Shown: positions 17,582 to 26,484, counted from the stretch's first letter. The stretch is 41,016 bases of DNA from an uncultured Solobacterium sp. (GCA_938041275.1 CALISH010000013.1:1-41016); one strand, 5' to 3'. Notes: a model not told the origin generated them from the letters alone. Translations and numbers: made by a program.

Positions 17582-18484
17582 TTATTTCTCCATGATTGCT
17601 TCACGGACATGACCACAAGCTTTCTCTAAACGAATCAATGCATCTTCGTAAGAACAATTTGCTAGAATCATCGTGATAGCGACTTTACATGAACCTTTTG
17701 CTGTATCTATCGTAGCACGTGCTACAGAACGTTCAACTCCTGTAGCTTCCATAACAATATTTTCTGCGCGATTGCGTAGTTTTTCGTTTGTCTGCATTAC
17801 GTCAACCATAAGGTTTTGATAAGCCTTTCCAAGGCCTACCATCGTCGCAGTAGAAATCATATTAAGAATCATCTTTTCAGCTGTACCGGACTTCAAACGT
17901 GTAGAACCTGTTAATACTTCAGCACCTACCGGAACATCCACCGCAATTTCAGCGACTTCGCCAATCTTAGAATGATATGTATTTGAGATTGCGGCCGTAT
18001 GACAACCTACCTCTTGTGCATAAGAAAGTCCACCAAGCACATATGGAGTACGGCCACTTGCTGCTAAACCAATGACGATATCTCTTTCATTTAAGCCAAT
18101 TTGAATTAAATCTTGTTTCGCAAGTTCTGTAGAATCTTCCGATCCCTCACGCGCTTTGATAAAAGCACCTTCACCACCCGCAATCAAACCAACAACAACA
18201 TCTGGAGATACACCAAATGTTGGAGGACATTCTGCCGCATCAAGCACTCCTAGTCTTCCACTTGTTCCTGCACCCATATAGATGATTCTGCCACCTTTAC
18301 TGATTGCCTCAATACAATACTCAATTATCTTTGAAATATTAGGAAGATGTGGTTGAATCGAAGAGGCAATTAACGCATCCTCACGGTTCATCTCTGTAAT
18401 GATTTCAAGTGAACTCATCTGATCCAAATTCATCGTATTTTCATTGCGGTGTTCTGTAGCGATTGTTTGAAGATTAATTGTCAT
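17582..18484 (-). CDS. murQ: N-acetylmuramic acid 6-phosphate etherase
   Basis: Cleaves the lactyl ether of MurNAc-6P to GlcNAc-6P and D-lactate. The 300-residue sugar isomerase (SIS) protein shows the family motifs GRIIYMGAGTSGRLGVLDAAECPPTFG (about 56-82, split here as GAGTSGRLG then DAAECPPTFG), GLAASGRTPYV and GSTRLKSGTAEKMILNM. I start at 18484 because AGGGGG lies nine bases upstream and the family N-terminus aligns there; 55 extra codons in the open frame are not needed. Promoter TTGAAA-18-TATAAT is visible at 18533-18562. Operon with mupG, divergent from the RpiR gene. Confidence 0.95.
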   Translation of the reverse strand: MTINLQTIATEHRNENTMNLDQMSSLEIITEMNREDALIASSIQPHLPNISKIIEYCIEAISKGGRIIYMGAGTSGRLGVLDAAECPPTFGVSPDVVVGLIAGGEGAFIKAREGSEDSTELAKQDLIQIGLNERDIVIGLAASGRTPYVLGGLSYAQEVGCHTAAISNTYHSKIGEVAEIAVDVPVGAEVLTGSTRLKSGTAEKMILNMISTATMVGLGKAYQNLMVDVMQTNEKLRNRAENIVMEATGVERSVARATIDTAKGSCKVAITMILANCSYEDALIRLEKACGHVREAIMEK

Positions 18485-18532
18485 ATGTGTATGCCCCCTA
18501 TGGTATGTTCTAGTATATAAATCTATATGCAT

Positions 18533-18562
18533 ATTATAGGAAGAATGATAATAAAATTTCAA
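18533..18562 (-). promoter_or_regulatory. murQ-mupG promoter
   Basis: On the minus strand TTGAAA (18557-18562) and consensus TATAAT (18533-18538) are separated by 18 bases, with a leader of about 40 bases before murQ. Confidence 0.65.
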
Positions 18563-18576
18563 TATTGATACTTTTT

Positions 18577-18606
18577 TTGAAATAATATTTCTGTTTTTGG
18601 GATAAT
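18577..18606 (+). promoter_or_regulatory. rpiR-family gene promoter with embedded palindrome
   Basis: TTGAAA (18577-18582), 18 bases and GATAAT (18601-18606) form the promoter. The perfect 13-base palindrome GAAATAATATTTC (18579-18591) overlaps the -35 and spacer, a good position for a repressor. It is probably an autoregulatory operator; this is inference. Confidence 0.5.
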
Positions 18607-18636
18607 ATGCTATTGTTTCTATAGGAGAATACAGCC

Positions 18637-19485
18637 ATGAAAAATGCACTTATTCGATTACGTGAACATTACCACGAGTTAGCTGGTGCCGAAAGAACCG
18701 TTGCGGAATATATCCTCAAAAACCCTGAAACCGCAAGCACACTTTCTGTACAGGAATTAGCACATAAAAGTTTTTCATCCCCATCTGCGGTTGTCAGAAT
18801 GTGTCATCGTATCAACTTTGATGGGTACAAAGATTTCAAACGCAGTTTGACTATTGAATTAGCACTCCATGCAAAAACTGGCGAACAGATGTATAACGAA
18901 GAAATCAAAAGAACCGATAATATCACAGATATCATTCGTAAGGTAACAGCCAAAAATGCAAAATCTTTAGATGAAACCGAAAAGCTAATGGATGTCGAAA
19001 CATTGCGCGAATGCGTAAAAATCATGAATGACGCAAGAAATATTATCCTTGTTGGAATGGGTGCTTCCCTAGTTACTTTACGTGATTTATATCTGAAGTT
19101 ACTACGTATCTCAAAACCATGTACTATCAATGGGGACTGGCATTCACAGCTTCTTAGCTGTAAGAATAGTAGTGCGGAAGATGTAGCGATTGTATGTTCT
19201 TACTCCGGTAACACTACTGAAGTCATTACATGCATGAATGCACTGAAGGAAAACCTAACTCCAATAATCGCAATTACACGTTGTGTTGATACACCAGTTT
19301 CTAAACTGGCAGATTACAAATTATATACAACCGAGAATGAATCACTCTTACGTACAGCCGCAATGTCATCTCGTATCTCACAATTGAATATCATCGATAT
19401 TCTCTATACTGCACTCGGCACAATGAATTACGATGAAACAATTAAAGTACTACATCGTACTTACATAGAAAAACCAAAGAACTAA
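18637..19485 (+). CDS. murR: RpiR/MurR family transcriptional regulator
   Basis: A 282-residue regulator with an N-terminal RpiR-type helix-turn-helix (about 1-77, LSVQELAHKSFSSPSAVVRMCHRINFDGYKDF region) and a C-terminal SIS sugar-phosphate-binding domain (about 120-260, ILVGMGASLVTL and CSYSGNTTEV). Adjacency and divergence from murQ-mupG suggest it senses MurNAc-6P or GlcNAc-6P and represses that operon and itself; the exact ligand is inferred. AGGAG precedes the ATG by about nine bases. It ends in a bidirectional terminator. Confidence 0.85.
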   Translation: MKNALIRLREHYHELAGAERTVAEYILKNPETASTLSVQELAHKSFSSPSAVVRMCHRINFDGYKDFKRSLTIELALHAKTGEQMYNEEIKRTDNITDIIRKVTAKNAKSLDETEKLMDVETLRECVKIMNDARNIILVGMGASLVTLRDLYLKLLRISKPCTINGDWHSQLLSCKNSSAEDVAIVCSYSGNTTEVITCMNALKENLTPIIAITRCVDTPVSKLADYKLYTTENESLLRTAAMSSRISQLNIIDILYTALGTMNYDETIKVLHRTYIEKPKN

Positions 19486-19508
19486 AAAAAGCGGAAACCC
19501 CGCTTTTT
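19486..19508. terminator. Bidirectional terminator
   Basis: AAAAAGCGG (19486-19494) pairs with CCGCTTTTT (19500-19508) around a short loop. It serves both the murR-like gene and the convergent nucleoside operon, whose last stop codon overlaps the 3' arm. Confidence 0.88.
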
Positions 19509-20445
19509 AATATTGTTGTAATAAACCTTTTAGAGTACTTGCGAATTTCTCACGATCAACACCAAGCATTACCATAGTTTCACGTGTCTTAAACTTTGTA
19601 TCACTCCATATGTCTGTAACTGTCTTGCCAAAGCATAAGCGACTCTGTGTTTCTACATAGACACCTGCTTTTTGTCCTGTGAAAATTTCAGGATACTGCA
19701 AGTAAATTAATGGACATGCATCATGAATGCAGAGTATCTCACGCTTGTAGTTTTTGATATAGAAATTGAGGTTGGATTGTACAACATCTACAAAGAATTT
19801 GCTGATCTTCGTATTAAAATCACGAATATCCTGAATATCTTTACTATCTAGGTATGCATCAACTGTGACATCTAAGCCGAACATAACAACCGGAATACCA
19901 CTTTGCATAACAGTCTCCGCAGAGTGAGGATCCGCATAGATGTTAAACTCAGCTGCCATTGTTGCATTACCCCCAACAGCTGCACCACCCATAATGAGAA
20001 TTCTTTCAATCATATCCTTCAAATCAGGATGAGAGATAATTGCGTTTGCGATATTTGTAAGAGGTCCTACCGCAACAATCTGTAGTTTGCCATCTTCTTT
20101 TTTCGCAGCCTCATAGATTGCATCCCATGCATGCATTGTTTCCTTTTCAGCTGGAGAATCTGGAATTACAACACCACCAAGTCCATCTTTACCATGTACT
20201 TCAGAAGCATCATCTAATTCTACACACATTGGTTTAATTGCGCCTGGATATACTTTAATATCTTCTCTACCTGCATAGGCAAGTACATTACGACAGTTTT
20301 TAAATGTCTTGGCATGTTCTACGTTTCCAGCAACTGAGGAGATACCACGAATTGCAAGTTTATCTAACTTGAGCACACAAAGGAGTGCAACCGCATCATC
20401 GACACCCGTATCAGTATCAATCCAAATTGGAATTAAATCTGTCAT
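19507..20445 (-). CDS. Nucleoside hydrolase (IUNH family), second of two
   Basis: Hydrolyses N-glycosidic bonds of ribonucleosides to base and ribose. The 312-residue protein begins with the metal-binding motif variant DTDTGVDDAVAL (about 10-21), where most relatives have DxDPGxDD. It also has GPLTNIANAI and IMGGAAVGGNATMAAEFNIYADPHSA, and the late aspartate in HDACPLIYL. It overlaps the upstream hydrolase by four bases (ATGA), with AAAGGTGG as ribosome site. It is the last gene of the nucleoside operon. Substrate preference (purine, pyrimidine or broad) cannot be fixed from sequence. Confidence 0.92.
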   Translation of the reverse strand: MTDLIPIWIDTDTGVDDAVALLCVLKLDKLAIRGISSVAGNVEHAKTFKNCRNVLAYAGREDIKVYPGAIKPMCVELDDASEVHGKDGLGGVVIPDSPAEKETMHAWDAIYEAAKKEDGKLQIVAVGPLTNIANAIISHPDLKDMIERILIMGGAAVGGNATMAAEFNIYADPHSAETVMQSGIPVVMFGLDVTVDAYLDSKDIQDIRDFNTKISKFFVDVVQSNLNFYIKNYKREILCIHDACPLIYLQYPEIFTGQKAGVYVETQSRLCFGKTVTDIWSDTKFKTRETMVMLGVDREKFASTLKGLLQQY

Positions 20446-21401
20446 GCGATTTCCACCTTTCTACCTTCGTATGCCTTACACACTTCCACTAATAGATCAA
20501 CAAATCTATCACGATCAACACCAAGCACAGCGGTCACGTTATTTTGATTACCGCTAGATTGGTGCCAATCTGCGATAGTCGCACCACGTGTGTAGTGACC
20601 CTCAGTGTCGACTTCAACATACATCTCTTGTGTTGTAAAGATTTCAGGCTTCATTAATACTGCCACAGCACATGGATCATGTAATGGCGAACCATTCCAA
20701 CCTAGTTCTGCGTGATGCTTGAAGAAGAAATCTAACCAATCCGCAACGATACCAGATACCTGGTTTCCAATTTCACGAATTCTCTTTTCATCCTCTGGAT
20801 AAACAATAGCCTTCTCCGTTACATCAAGACCACACATTGTTAGTGGAATGCCAGATGTAAATACGATTTGTGCAGCTTCTGGATCTTCAAAGATATTGAA
20901 TTCAGCAGCTGGAGTCCAGTTACCGTTTCTAAGTCCACCACCCATGATAGAAATTCTTCCAATCTTGGATTTTAATTCTGGATGCGTTAGTAATAACGCT
21001 GCTACATTTGTTTGTGGACCGGTAGCGATAATCGTTACCGGTTCTTCACTTTCTCTTAACACTTTCGCCATCAAATCCACAGAGGATAATTCTGATAACT
21101 GCATGCATGGTTCAGGTAGTGCAGGACCATCCAAGCCAGATTCACCATGGAAATTTCCAGCTGTAATTAATGGTGATAATAATGGTAATTCTCTCCCTTT
21201 CGCAATTGGCGCATCAATCCCTAGTAAAGTACAAATACGCATTGCGTTATATGTTGTTTTAGATAGTGTTTGATTACCTGCCACACTTGTCACTGCTTTG
21301 ATATCAAAGGCAGGATTTGCCTTAGCAAATACCCAAGCAATCGCATCATCGTGACCTGGATCACCATCTAAGATGACTGGTATTTTCTTAATTTCGCTCA
21401 T
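20442..21401 (-). CDS. Nucleoside hydrolase (IUNH family), first of two
   Basis: A 319-residue nucleoside hydrolase with the canonical DGDPGHDDAIAW motif (about 12-23), IATGPQTNVAALL, IMGGGLRNGNWTPAAEFNIFEDPEAA, GLDVT and the final metal ligand in HDPCAVAVL. It shares clear homology with the following gene but has a different active-site start, so the pair may split substrates. Four-base overlaps at both ends show tight coupling with the upstream permease and the downstream hydrolase. Free ribose from both enzymes could be used by the ribokinase at 28326-29222. Confidence 0.93.
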   Translation of the reverse strand: MSEIKKIPVILDGDPGHDDAIAWVFAKANPAFDIKAVTSVAGNQTLSKTTYNAMRICTLLGIDAPIAKGRELPLLSPLITAGNFHGESGLDGPALPEPCMQLSELSSVDLMAKVLRESEEPVTIIATGPQTNVAALLLTHPELKSKIGRISIMGGGLRNGNWTPAAEFNIFEDPEAAQIVFTSGIPLTMCGLDVTEKAIVYPEDEKRIREIGNQVSGIVADWLDFFFKHHAELGWNGSPLHDPCAVAVLMKPEIFTTQEMYVEVDTEGHYTRGATIADWHQSSGNQNNVTAVLGVDRDRFVDLLVEVCKAYEGRKVEIA

Positions 21402-22357
21402 GCGTTCACCTTCTCTGCATTTTCACGGCGTGCACGCTTTGCACGACTTGCCGCAATCAGAGCGAATACAACTAAACCGATAATCGTTACCAAATATGGA
21501 ATTGGTGAAACGAGGTTAGAATCTACACCTGTCGCAGATAGCTTGATACCAAATGCCTGTGCAAATCCAAAGATAAGTGCCGCTAGCATACAGCCTAGAG
21601 GTTCACCTGCACCCATTGCCTGTGCAGCAAGGGCAATAAATCCACGTCCTGCAACCATGTCGAGGGACCAACCCATCGCATAGTACATAGACATAAACGC
21701 ACCACCCATACCACAGAGTACACCAGCGATAAGCATTGTAATGTACTTCACGCGGATAACACTTACACCAACAGAAGAAGCCGCATGAGAATTTTCACCT
21801 ACAGAGCGGATATTTAATCCTAGAGGTGTATGGTATAACAATACCCATGTCAAGAATACACAGATAAATGCAAAGTATGTTAATAAGCTATGTCCAGATA
21901 GCACCTGTCCAATCATAGGAATCTTATCGATGAGTGGAATTGTAATACTTGGAATCTGTAATTTCTGCGTAATTAATGAAGTTGTGGAAGTAAGTTGTGA
22001 TCCCTGTGTAATACCTGTAATTACCTTAACTAAGAAGATAGTTCCACCAGATCCAATCATATTGACTGCAGTACCAGTTAAGATAATGTTTGTCTTTAGA
22101 TTGAATGCAAAGAATCCCATCAGTAAGCTAACGATAATACCTACAGCAATCGCCACAAGTAAACCTACAAACCAATTTCCAGAATAGTAAGCAAATAAGG
22201 AACCAAACAATGCAGAAATCATCATTGTACCTTCAAGGCCAATGTTGGATACTCCCGCCTTTTCACAGATAACAGCAGCCATGGTCGCAAATAAGATCGG
22301 AGCTGTAATACGGAAAATCGCAAAGAAGAATTCTGGTGTCATAATTAATGAAAACAT
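21398..22357 (-). CDS. Nucleoside ABC transporter permease (NupQ/YufQ type)
   Basis: A 319-residue integral membrane protein with about eight to nine helices, of the BPD_transp_2 family used by BMP-dependent nucleoside importers. The signature region NIGLEGTMMISALFG (about 37-51) and GEPLGCMLAALIFGFAQAFG near 250-270 are typical of the shorter of the two permeases. GGGAG precedes the ATG. It lies two bases after the partner permease and overlaps the hydrolase by four bases. Confidence 0.92.
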   Translation of the reverse strand: MFSLIMTPEFFFAIFRITAPILFATMAAVICEKAGVSNIGLEGTMMISALFGSLFAYYSGNWFVGLLVAIAVGIIVSLLMGFFAFNLKTNIILTGTAVNMIGSGGTIFLVKVITGITQGSQLTSTTSLITQKLQIPSITIPLIDKIPMIGQVLSGHSLLTYFAFICVFLTWVLLYHTPLGLNIRSVGENSHAASSVGVSVIRVKYITMLIAGVLCGMGGAFMSMYYAMGWSLDMVAGRGFIALAAQAMGAGEPLGCMLAALIFGFAQAFGIKLSATGVDSNLVSPIPYLVTIIGLVVFALIAASRAKRARRENAEKVNA

Positions 22358-22358
22358 C

Positions 22359-23504
22359 TTACTTCACGCTCCCTTCTACTGTCGCTCCAACTTGTTTTTC
22401 GCGTAACTCTTCTTCAGCACTCTTAACGACAAGTCTTTGACGATATTTGGATAGGAATTGGTCAGCCGCAAAGAACAAGAAGATAATAGCCTGAATAATA
22501 TCAATTAACTGTGCAGGAACTGCAGCGTATGTTGACATTAAAGTACATCCCTTTTCAAGATATGCCATAAAGAATGCGGCGAGTGGAACAAATGCTGGGT
22601 TATTACCGGCCAAAATCGCTACTGTAATACCCGTCCAACCATACCCTGGTTGCGCTAACCAGTCGAAGTATTGGTTTCTTCCAAGCATCTCAATACCTCC
22701 ACCCATACCTGCTAGTAATCCACCAATTACCTGTGAAAGGATGATGATCATCACAACATTCATACCAGAGTACATAGAGAACTTCTGGTTAATACCAATC
22801 ATACGAATTGCATATCCCCAACGTGTACGATACATAAATAGTGCAATAATAATTGTCATTACAATTGCGATAGCAAAGCCAATAGATAGCTTAGAACCAT
22901 TATCGATTAACTGAGGTAATGCAGCATTTGCCTGGAAGTTACTTGTCTGAACTGTACCCTTTGTCTTATCAGCGATAAAGGCATTCATCATAAACTTGAT
23001 AACGTACATGATGACATAGTTTAACATTAAGGAGTTTACCATTTCACTAACGTTTAACTTTGCCTTTAATACTGCAGGGATTAACATCATCACACCAGTT
23101 ACAACCGCACCTGCAAGAATAGCAACAATTGGTAGTAATGAACCAGGTAATGGAACATATACTGCAACTAAAGAGGTCACAAACGCCCCAAGTAAGATAC
23201 CACCCTCAGAACCAAGGTTAAATTGGTTTGCCGAGAACATCACACAAGTTGCTAGACCCGTAAAGATAATAGGAATCATGCTTGCAAGTACATCAGTAAA
23301 ACCCTTTACACTAAATGTACCGTTCGCACGGAATATCGGTTGAATCAACATTGCCTTCAAAGAACTGAATGTCGCAAGCAGTCTTGCGCCAAAACTATCT
23401 CCCTTTGAACTGATAAAGATTAGAATTGCCGCAACGAGTAACGCAATACCGATTGCCATCGCGCCACGTACAATACTAAATATCAAACTTCTTTTCTTAT
23501 TCAT
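22359..23504 (-). CDS. Nucleoside ABC transporter permease (NupP/YufP type)
   Basis: The larger partner permease, 381 residues from the ATG at 23504, with about ten helices. FNLGSEGGILLGAFV (about 110-124) corresponds to the signature loop, and GYGWTGITVAILAGNNP (about 300-316) is conserved in this subfamily. I chose this start over the longer frame to 23576 because GAGGG lies six bases upstream, and the longer start would overlap most of the ATPase C-terminus. The 8-base overlap with the ATPase implies coupling. Confidence 0.92.
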   Translation of the reverse strand: MNKKRSLIFSIVRGAMAIGIALLVAAILIFISSKGDSFGARLLATFSSLKAMLIQPIFRANGTFSVKGFTDVLASMIPIIFTGLATCVMFSANQFNLGSEGGILLGAFVTSLVAVYVPLPGSLLPIVAILAGAVVTGVMMLIPAVLKAKLNVSEMVNSLMLNYVIMYVIKFMMNAFIADKTKGTVQTSNFQANAALPQLIDNGSKLSIGFAIAIVMTIIIALFMYRTRWGYAIRMIGINQKFSMYSGMNVVMIIILSQVIGGLLAGMGGGIEMLGRNQYFDWLAQPGYGWTGITVAILAGNNPAFVPLAAFFMAYLEKGCTLMSTYAAVPAQLIDIIQAIIFLFFAADQFLSKYRQRLVVKSAEEELREKQVGATVEGSVK

Positions 23505-25056
23505 GACAAACCCTCGCAATCTCTTCTGGTGTTTGTTTCTTAATACCCAACATGTATTGACCCATGATTTCATCATTTAACTGACTTGTATCCTCGAAGT
23601 ACGCAACAATCTGACCACCATACATAACAATTAAACTATCAGATAATTCCATAACTTCATTTAAGTCTGCTGATACTAGTAATACACCAATTCCAGAACG
23701 TGATAATTCGACTAGTTTCTTGCGGATGAATTCCGTCGCACCAACGTCGATACCACGCGTTGGCTGGTCAGCAATAATCAAATCTGGTTCATTAGAGAAT
23801 TCACGTGCAACAACGACCTTCTGGATGTTACCACCGGATAACATACCAACCTTCTGGTCACGGCTCTTGCACAATACTTTATATTCTTTGATGAGTGCAT
23901 CTGTCTCTTCATGCATGTTCTTCATATTGAACATTAAACCATTGTTCATCTTCTTAGAATCTGCACGATCAGAGATAATATTTTCTTCAATTGACGCATT
24001 TGCGGCAATACCAAATAACATACGATCTTCTGGCACTAATGAAATATGCTTCTCACGTAACTGACGTTGGTTTAGGCCAATGATATTATCGCCCTTCATC
24101 GTGATTGTTCCCTCATTTGGTTTGTTTAAACCAAACAACATATCAACAAGTTCCTTCTGACCATTACCTTCAACACCCGCAATACCGAGGATTTCCCCTT
24201 TGCGAACGGATAGAGATACGCCATTGAGCATCTTCTTGCCCCAGTCATTGACATAGTGCAAATCTCTGACTCTTAAGATTTCTTCTGTTGGTTTTGCGGC
24301 ATCCTTTTGAACTTGTAAGACAACGTCACGTCCTACCATTAAACGAGAAATCTTCTCAGGTGTAACGTCCTTTGTCTCATAGACACCCATAAACTTACCA
24401 CCACGTAAGATACTTAAGCGATCAGTAATCTCCATGATTTCGTTTAGCTTATGAGAGATAAAGATTAAAGTATAACCCTGTTCTTTTAGATGCTTTAACT
24501 CCTTAAAGAGTTCTGTTGTTTCTTGGGTTGTTAAAACGGCAGTAGGCTCATCTAAAATCAAAATCTTAGCACCACGTACTAAAGCCTTTAAAATTTCTAC
24601 CTTCTGCTTCATTCCAACTGGAATGTCGACAACGCGTGCATTTGGGTCAACTGCCAAGTTAAACTTCTTGGAGTATTCCTCAGTAATCTTGATTGCCTTT
24701 TGACGGTCGATGAAAATACCGTTCTTCTTTGGAGTCATACCTAATACGATGTTTTCAGCGACAGTTAAACTTGGCACCAACATAAAGTGTTGGTGAACCA
24801 TTCCGATACCTTTCGAAATCGCTATGTTTGGTGATGATAGATGTACCTTTTCACCATTGACGTAAATTTCACCTTCTGTAGGTTGTTCCAAACCAAACAA
24901 CATCTTCATCAGTGTTGATTTACCAGCACCATTTTCTCCCATCAGCGCATGAATTTCACCTTTGCGTACATTCAAGTCAACATCCTGGTTTGCCACGACA
25001 CCGTTAGGATAAATCTTGCGGATGCCTTTCATTTGAATGACATATTCTTCGTTCAT
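23497..25056 (-). CDS. Nucleoside ABC transporter ATPase (two fused NBDs)
   Basis: A 519-residue double nucleotide-binding protein that powers the two permeases. The N-terminal NBD has an intact Walker A GENGAGKST (about 41-49) but a degenerate signature (PVGMKQKVEI). The C-terminal NBD has a degenerate Walker A (GVEGNGQKE, about 294) but a good signature MLSGGNIQKV. This complementary pattern is normal for the sugar/nucleoside class. The gene begins after a 231-base leader with strong competing hairpins, which may limit its expression relative to the binding protein. Confidence 0.94.
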   Translation of the reverse strand: MNEEYVIQMKGIRKIYPNGVVANQDVDLNVRKGEIHALMGENGAGKSTLMKMLFGLEQPTEGEIYVNGEKVHLSSPNIAISKGIGMVHQHFMLVPSLTVAENIVLGMTPKKNGIFIDRQKAIKITEEYSKKFNLAVDPNARVVDIPVGMKQKVEILKALVRGAKILILDEPTAVLTTQETTELFKELKHLKEQGYTLIFISHKLNEIMEITDRLSILRGGKFMGVYETKDVTPEKISRLMVGRDVVLQVQKDAAKPTEEILRVRDLHYVNDWGKKMLNGVSLSVRKGEILGIAGVEGNGQKELVDMLFGLNKPNEGTITMKGDNIIGLNQRQLREKHISLVPEDRMLFGIAANASIEENIISDRADSKKMNNGLMFNMKNMHEETDALIKEYKVLCKSRDQKVGMLSGGNIQKVVVAREFSNEPDLIIADQPTRGIDVGATEFIRKKLVELSRSGIGVLLVSADLNEVMELSDSLIVMYGGQIVAYFEDTSQLNDEIMGQYMLGIKKQTPEEIARVCHE

Positions 25057-25105
25057 TTCTCTTACCTCGTTCCATTTTTATATAGATGATTTTACTTCAA
25101 AAGAA

Positions 25106-25182
25106 AATCCAGTTCCAACCACCATCCCAAGTTATTTTCAAAACTATTGAAAACTACACTTTTCGGCAGCTGAAACTGGATT
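25106..25182 (-). terminator. Long 18-bp stem attenuator between BMP and ATPase genes
   Basis: On the minus strand AATCCAGTTTCAGCTGCC (25182-25165) pairs over its full length with GGTGGTTGGAACTGGATT (25123-25106), using four G-U pairs, and is followed by TTCTTTTG. An inner hairpin (TTTTCAA/TTGAAAA) fills the loop. It can act as a partial terminator or RNA-stability element. Confidence 0.65.
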
Positions 25183-25271
25183 CATAAATCACCAAAGATA
25201 CTAATCAGATATATTGTTTTTTCGTGGTTGAATGAAACTATTAAATTTCTACGTAAAACAATTTATGAATC
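25179..25271 (-). promoter_or_regulatory. Alternative pairing competing with the attenuator
   Basis: GATTCATAAAT (minus strand, 25271-25261) pairs perfectly with ATTTATGAATC (25189-25179). The 3' arm shares AATC with the base of the 18-bp stem, so the two structures exclude each other. Inside lies a smaller hairpin TTGTTTT/AAAACAA. This is the layout of a cis-acting switch; no ligand is suggested by sequence. Confidence 0.4.
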
Positions 25272-25287
25272 TTTTGCAACGCTACGA

Positions 25288-26415
25288 TTAAGGACGTACC
25301 TTTTCACGTAATGTTTCTAAATCTTTAGATGTGTTTCCTAATGCTGTAGGAACTTCAACCTTACCGTCTAAGATAGCCTGAATAGCTTCGTTAACCTTGT
25401 CCTTAGTTGCTTGAGAAGCATACTTGTCAAAGTTCTTGTCAGTTACAACACCTACGCCATTTTCCTTCAAGCCTAAAGTAACTTCTGTTCCCCAGTGTTC
25501 TCTACCTGCATCCCATTCATCAAATACCCAAATGAGAGAGTTGCCAACATTCTTTAAACCAGATGTTAATGTAATCGCTGCTAAGTCAGGAGAGAAAGTA
25601 GCTTCCTGGTCTGAGTCAACACCGATGAACCATGCAGTATTCTTTTCAAGAGCTGCTTCAGCTGCACCATTACCAGCATTACCAGCAACACCCCAGATAA
25701 TATCGGCCTTATTATCACTAATCATGGATAAACCATATTCCTTAGCAATCGCTGTATCTACATAGTCATTTGTATAACGTGTATCAACCTTGATTTCTGG
25801 GTCAACGTTCTGTGCACCTGTAATGTAACCATATAAGAAGTCGTTGATTACTGGGCTATCGATACCACCAACGAAACCGATTACCTTTTCAGGATTAATA
25901 CGTTCAACAGATGTATCTGTTGTCATGCTTGCTGCAAATGTACCAATGATATAACCTAACTCATTCTGCTTGTATGTTAAGTTGAGGACATTCTTATTTT
26001 CGCCAGCATAAGTATTGTCATCAAAGATTGCATACTTCTGATCTGGATACTTTGTAGCAACTTCCTTTAAGAAGTCAGGCATCTGATATGTTCCACAGAT
26101 AATTAAGTCATACTCTCCTAAATCAGATACTTCATACAATGTCTGTAGCCATCTTGGCTTATCAGCGTCTGTACCACCCATTTCAATTGTCTTTAATGTG
26201 ATACGACCATCTTTTTCAAGAGTCTGTAAACCAGCTGCTGCTGAGTCAAAGAATGACTTGTCACCTAAGTTACCATTAACTAGGTATGCTACGTTGTACT
26301 TCTTTCCATGTGTCTCTGTTGCGTTGGAACCCTGCTTTTCAGATCCCTTAGGGCCACAACCAACGAGCGGTGTTAACAACAATGCAACCATTGCTGCCTT
26401 TAATAGATTTTTCAT
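25288..26415 (-). CDS. BMP-family nucleoside-binding lipoprotein
   Basis: Substrate-binding lipoprotein of the nucleoside ABC importer, 375 residues from the ATG at 26415 (GGGAGG seven bases upstream; the longer frame adds five residues). A signal peptide ends in the lipobox LVGC with Cys20 as the lipidated residue. The mature protein shows BMP-family features: VAYLVNGNLGDKSFFDSAAAG, LIICGTYQMPD, GFVGGIDSPVINDF and ADIIWGVAGNAGNGA. It is the first gene of the operon. The promoter and a catabolite site are visible upstream, and an attenuator follows the gene. Confidence 0.94.
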   Translation of the reverse strand: MKNLLKAAMVALLLTPLVGCGPKGSEKQGSNATETHGKKYNVAYLVNGNLGDKSFFDSAAAGLQTLEKDGRITLKTIEMGGTDADKPRWLQTLYEVSDLGEYDLIICGTYQMPDFLKEVATKYPDQKYAIFDDNTYAGENKNVLNLTYKQNELGYIIGTFAASMTTDTSVERINPEKVIGFVGGIDSPVINDFLYGYITGAQNVDPEIKVDTRYTNDYVDTAIAKEYGLSMISDNKADIIWGVAGNAGNGAAEAALEKNTAWFIGVDSDQEATFSPDLAAITLTSGLKNVGNSLIWVFDEWDAGREHWGTEVTLGLKENGVGVVTDKNFDKYASQATKDKVNEAIQAILDGKVEVPTALGNTSKDLETLREKVRP

Positions 26416-26470
26416 GTATTTTCCTCCCAAAATCTTTTCAAATCGCTAGTCATCTCTTAAAATAAAATAG

Positions 26471-26484
26471 TGAAAGCGATTTCA
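26471..26484. promoter_or_regulatory. Catabolite-responsive element (cre) for CcpA
   Basis: TGAAAGCGATTTCA fits the classical cre pattern. Read on the minus strand with its preceding base (ATGAAATCGCTTTCA) it matches WTGNAANCGNWNNCW at every position. It lies just downstream of the BMP promoter start point (about +3 to +16), a roadblock position, and upstream of the divergent adenosine deaminase gene. Confidence 0.75.

Noticed and set aside
25057..25287. Known purine, PRPP or other riboswitch classes
   Set aside because: I looked for the conserved purine-riboswitch junction and the ykkC-type sequence blocks and did not find them; only generic competing hairpins are supported.
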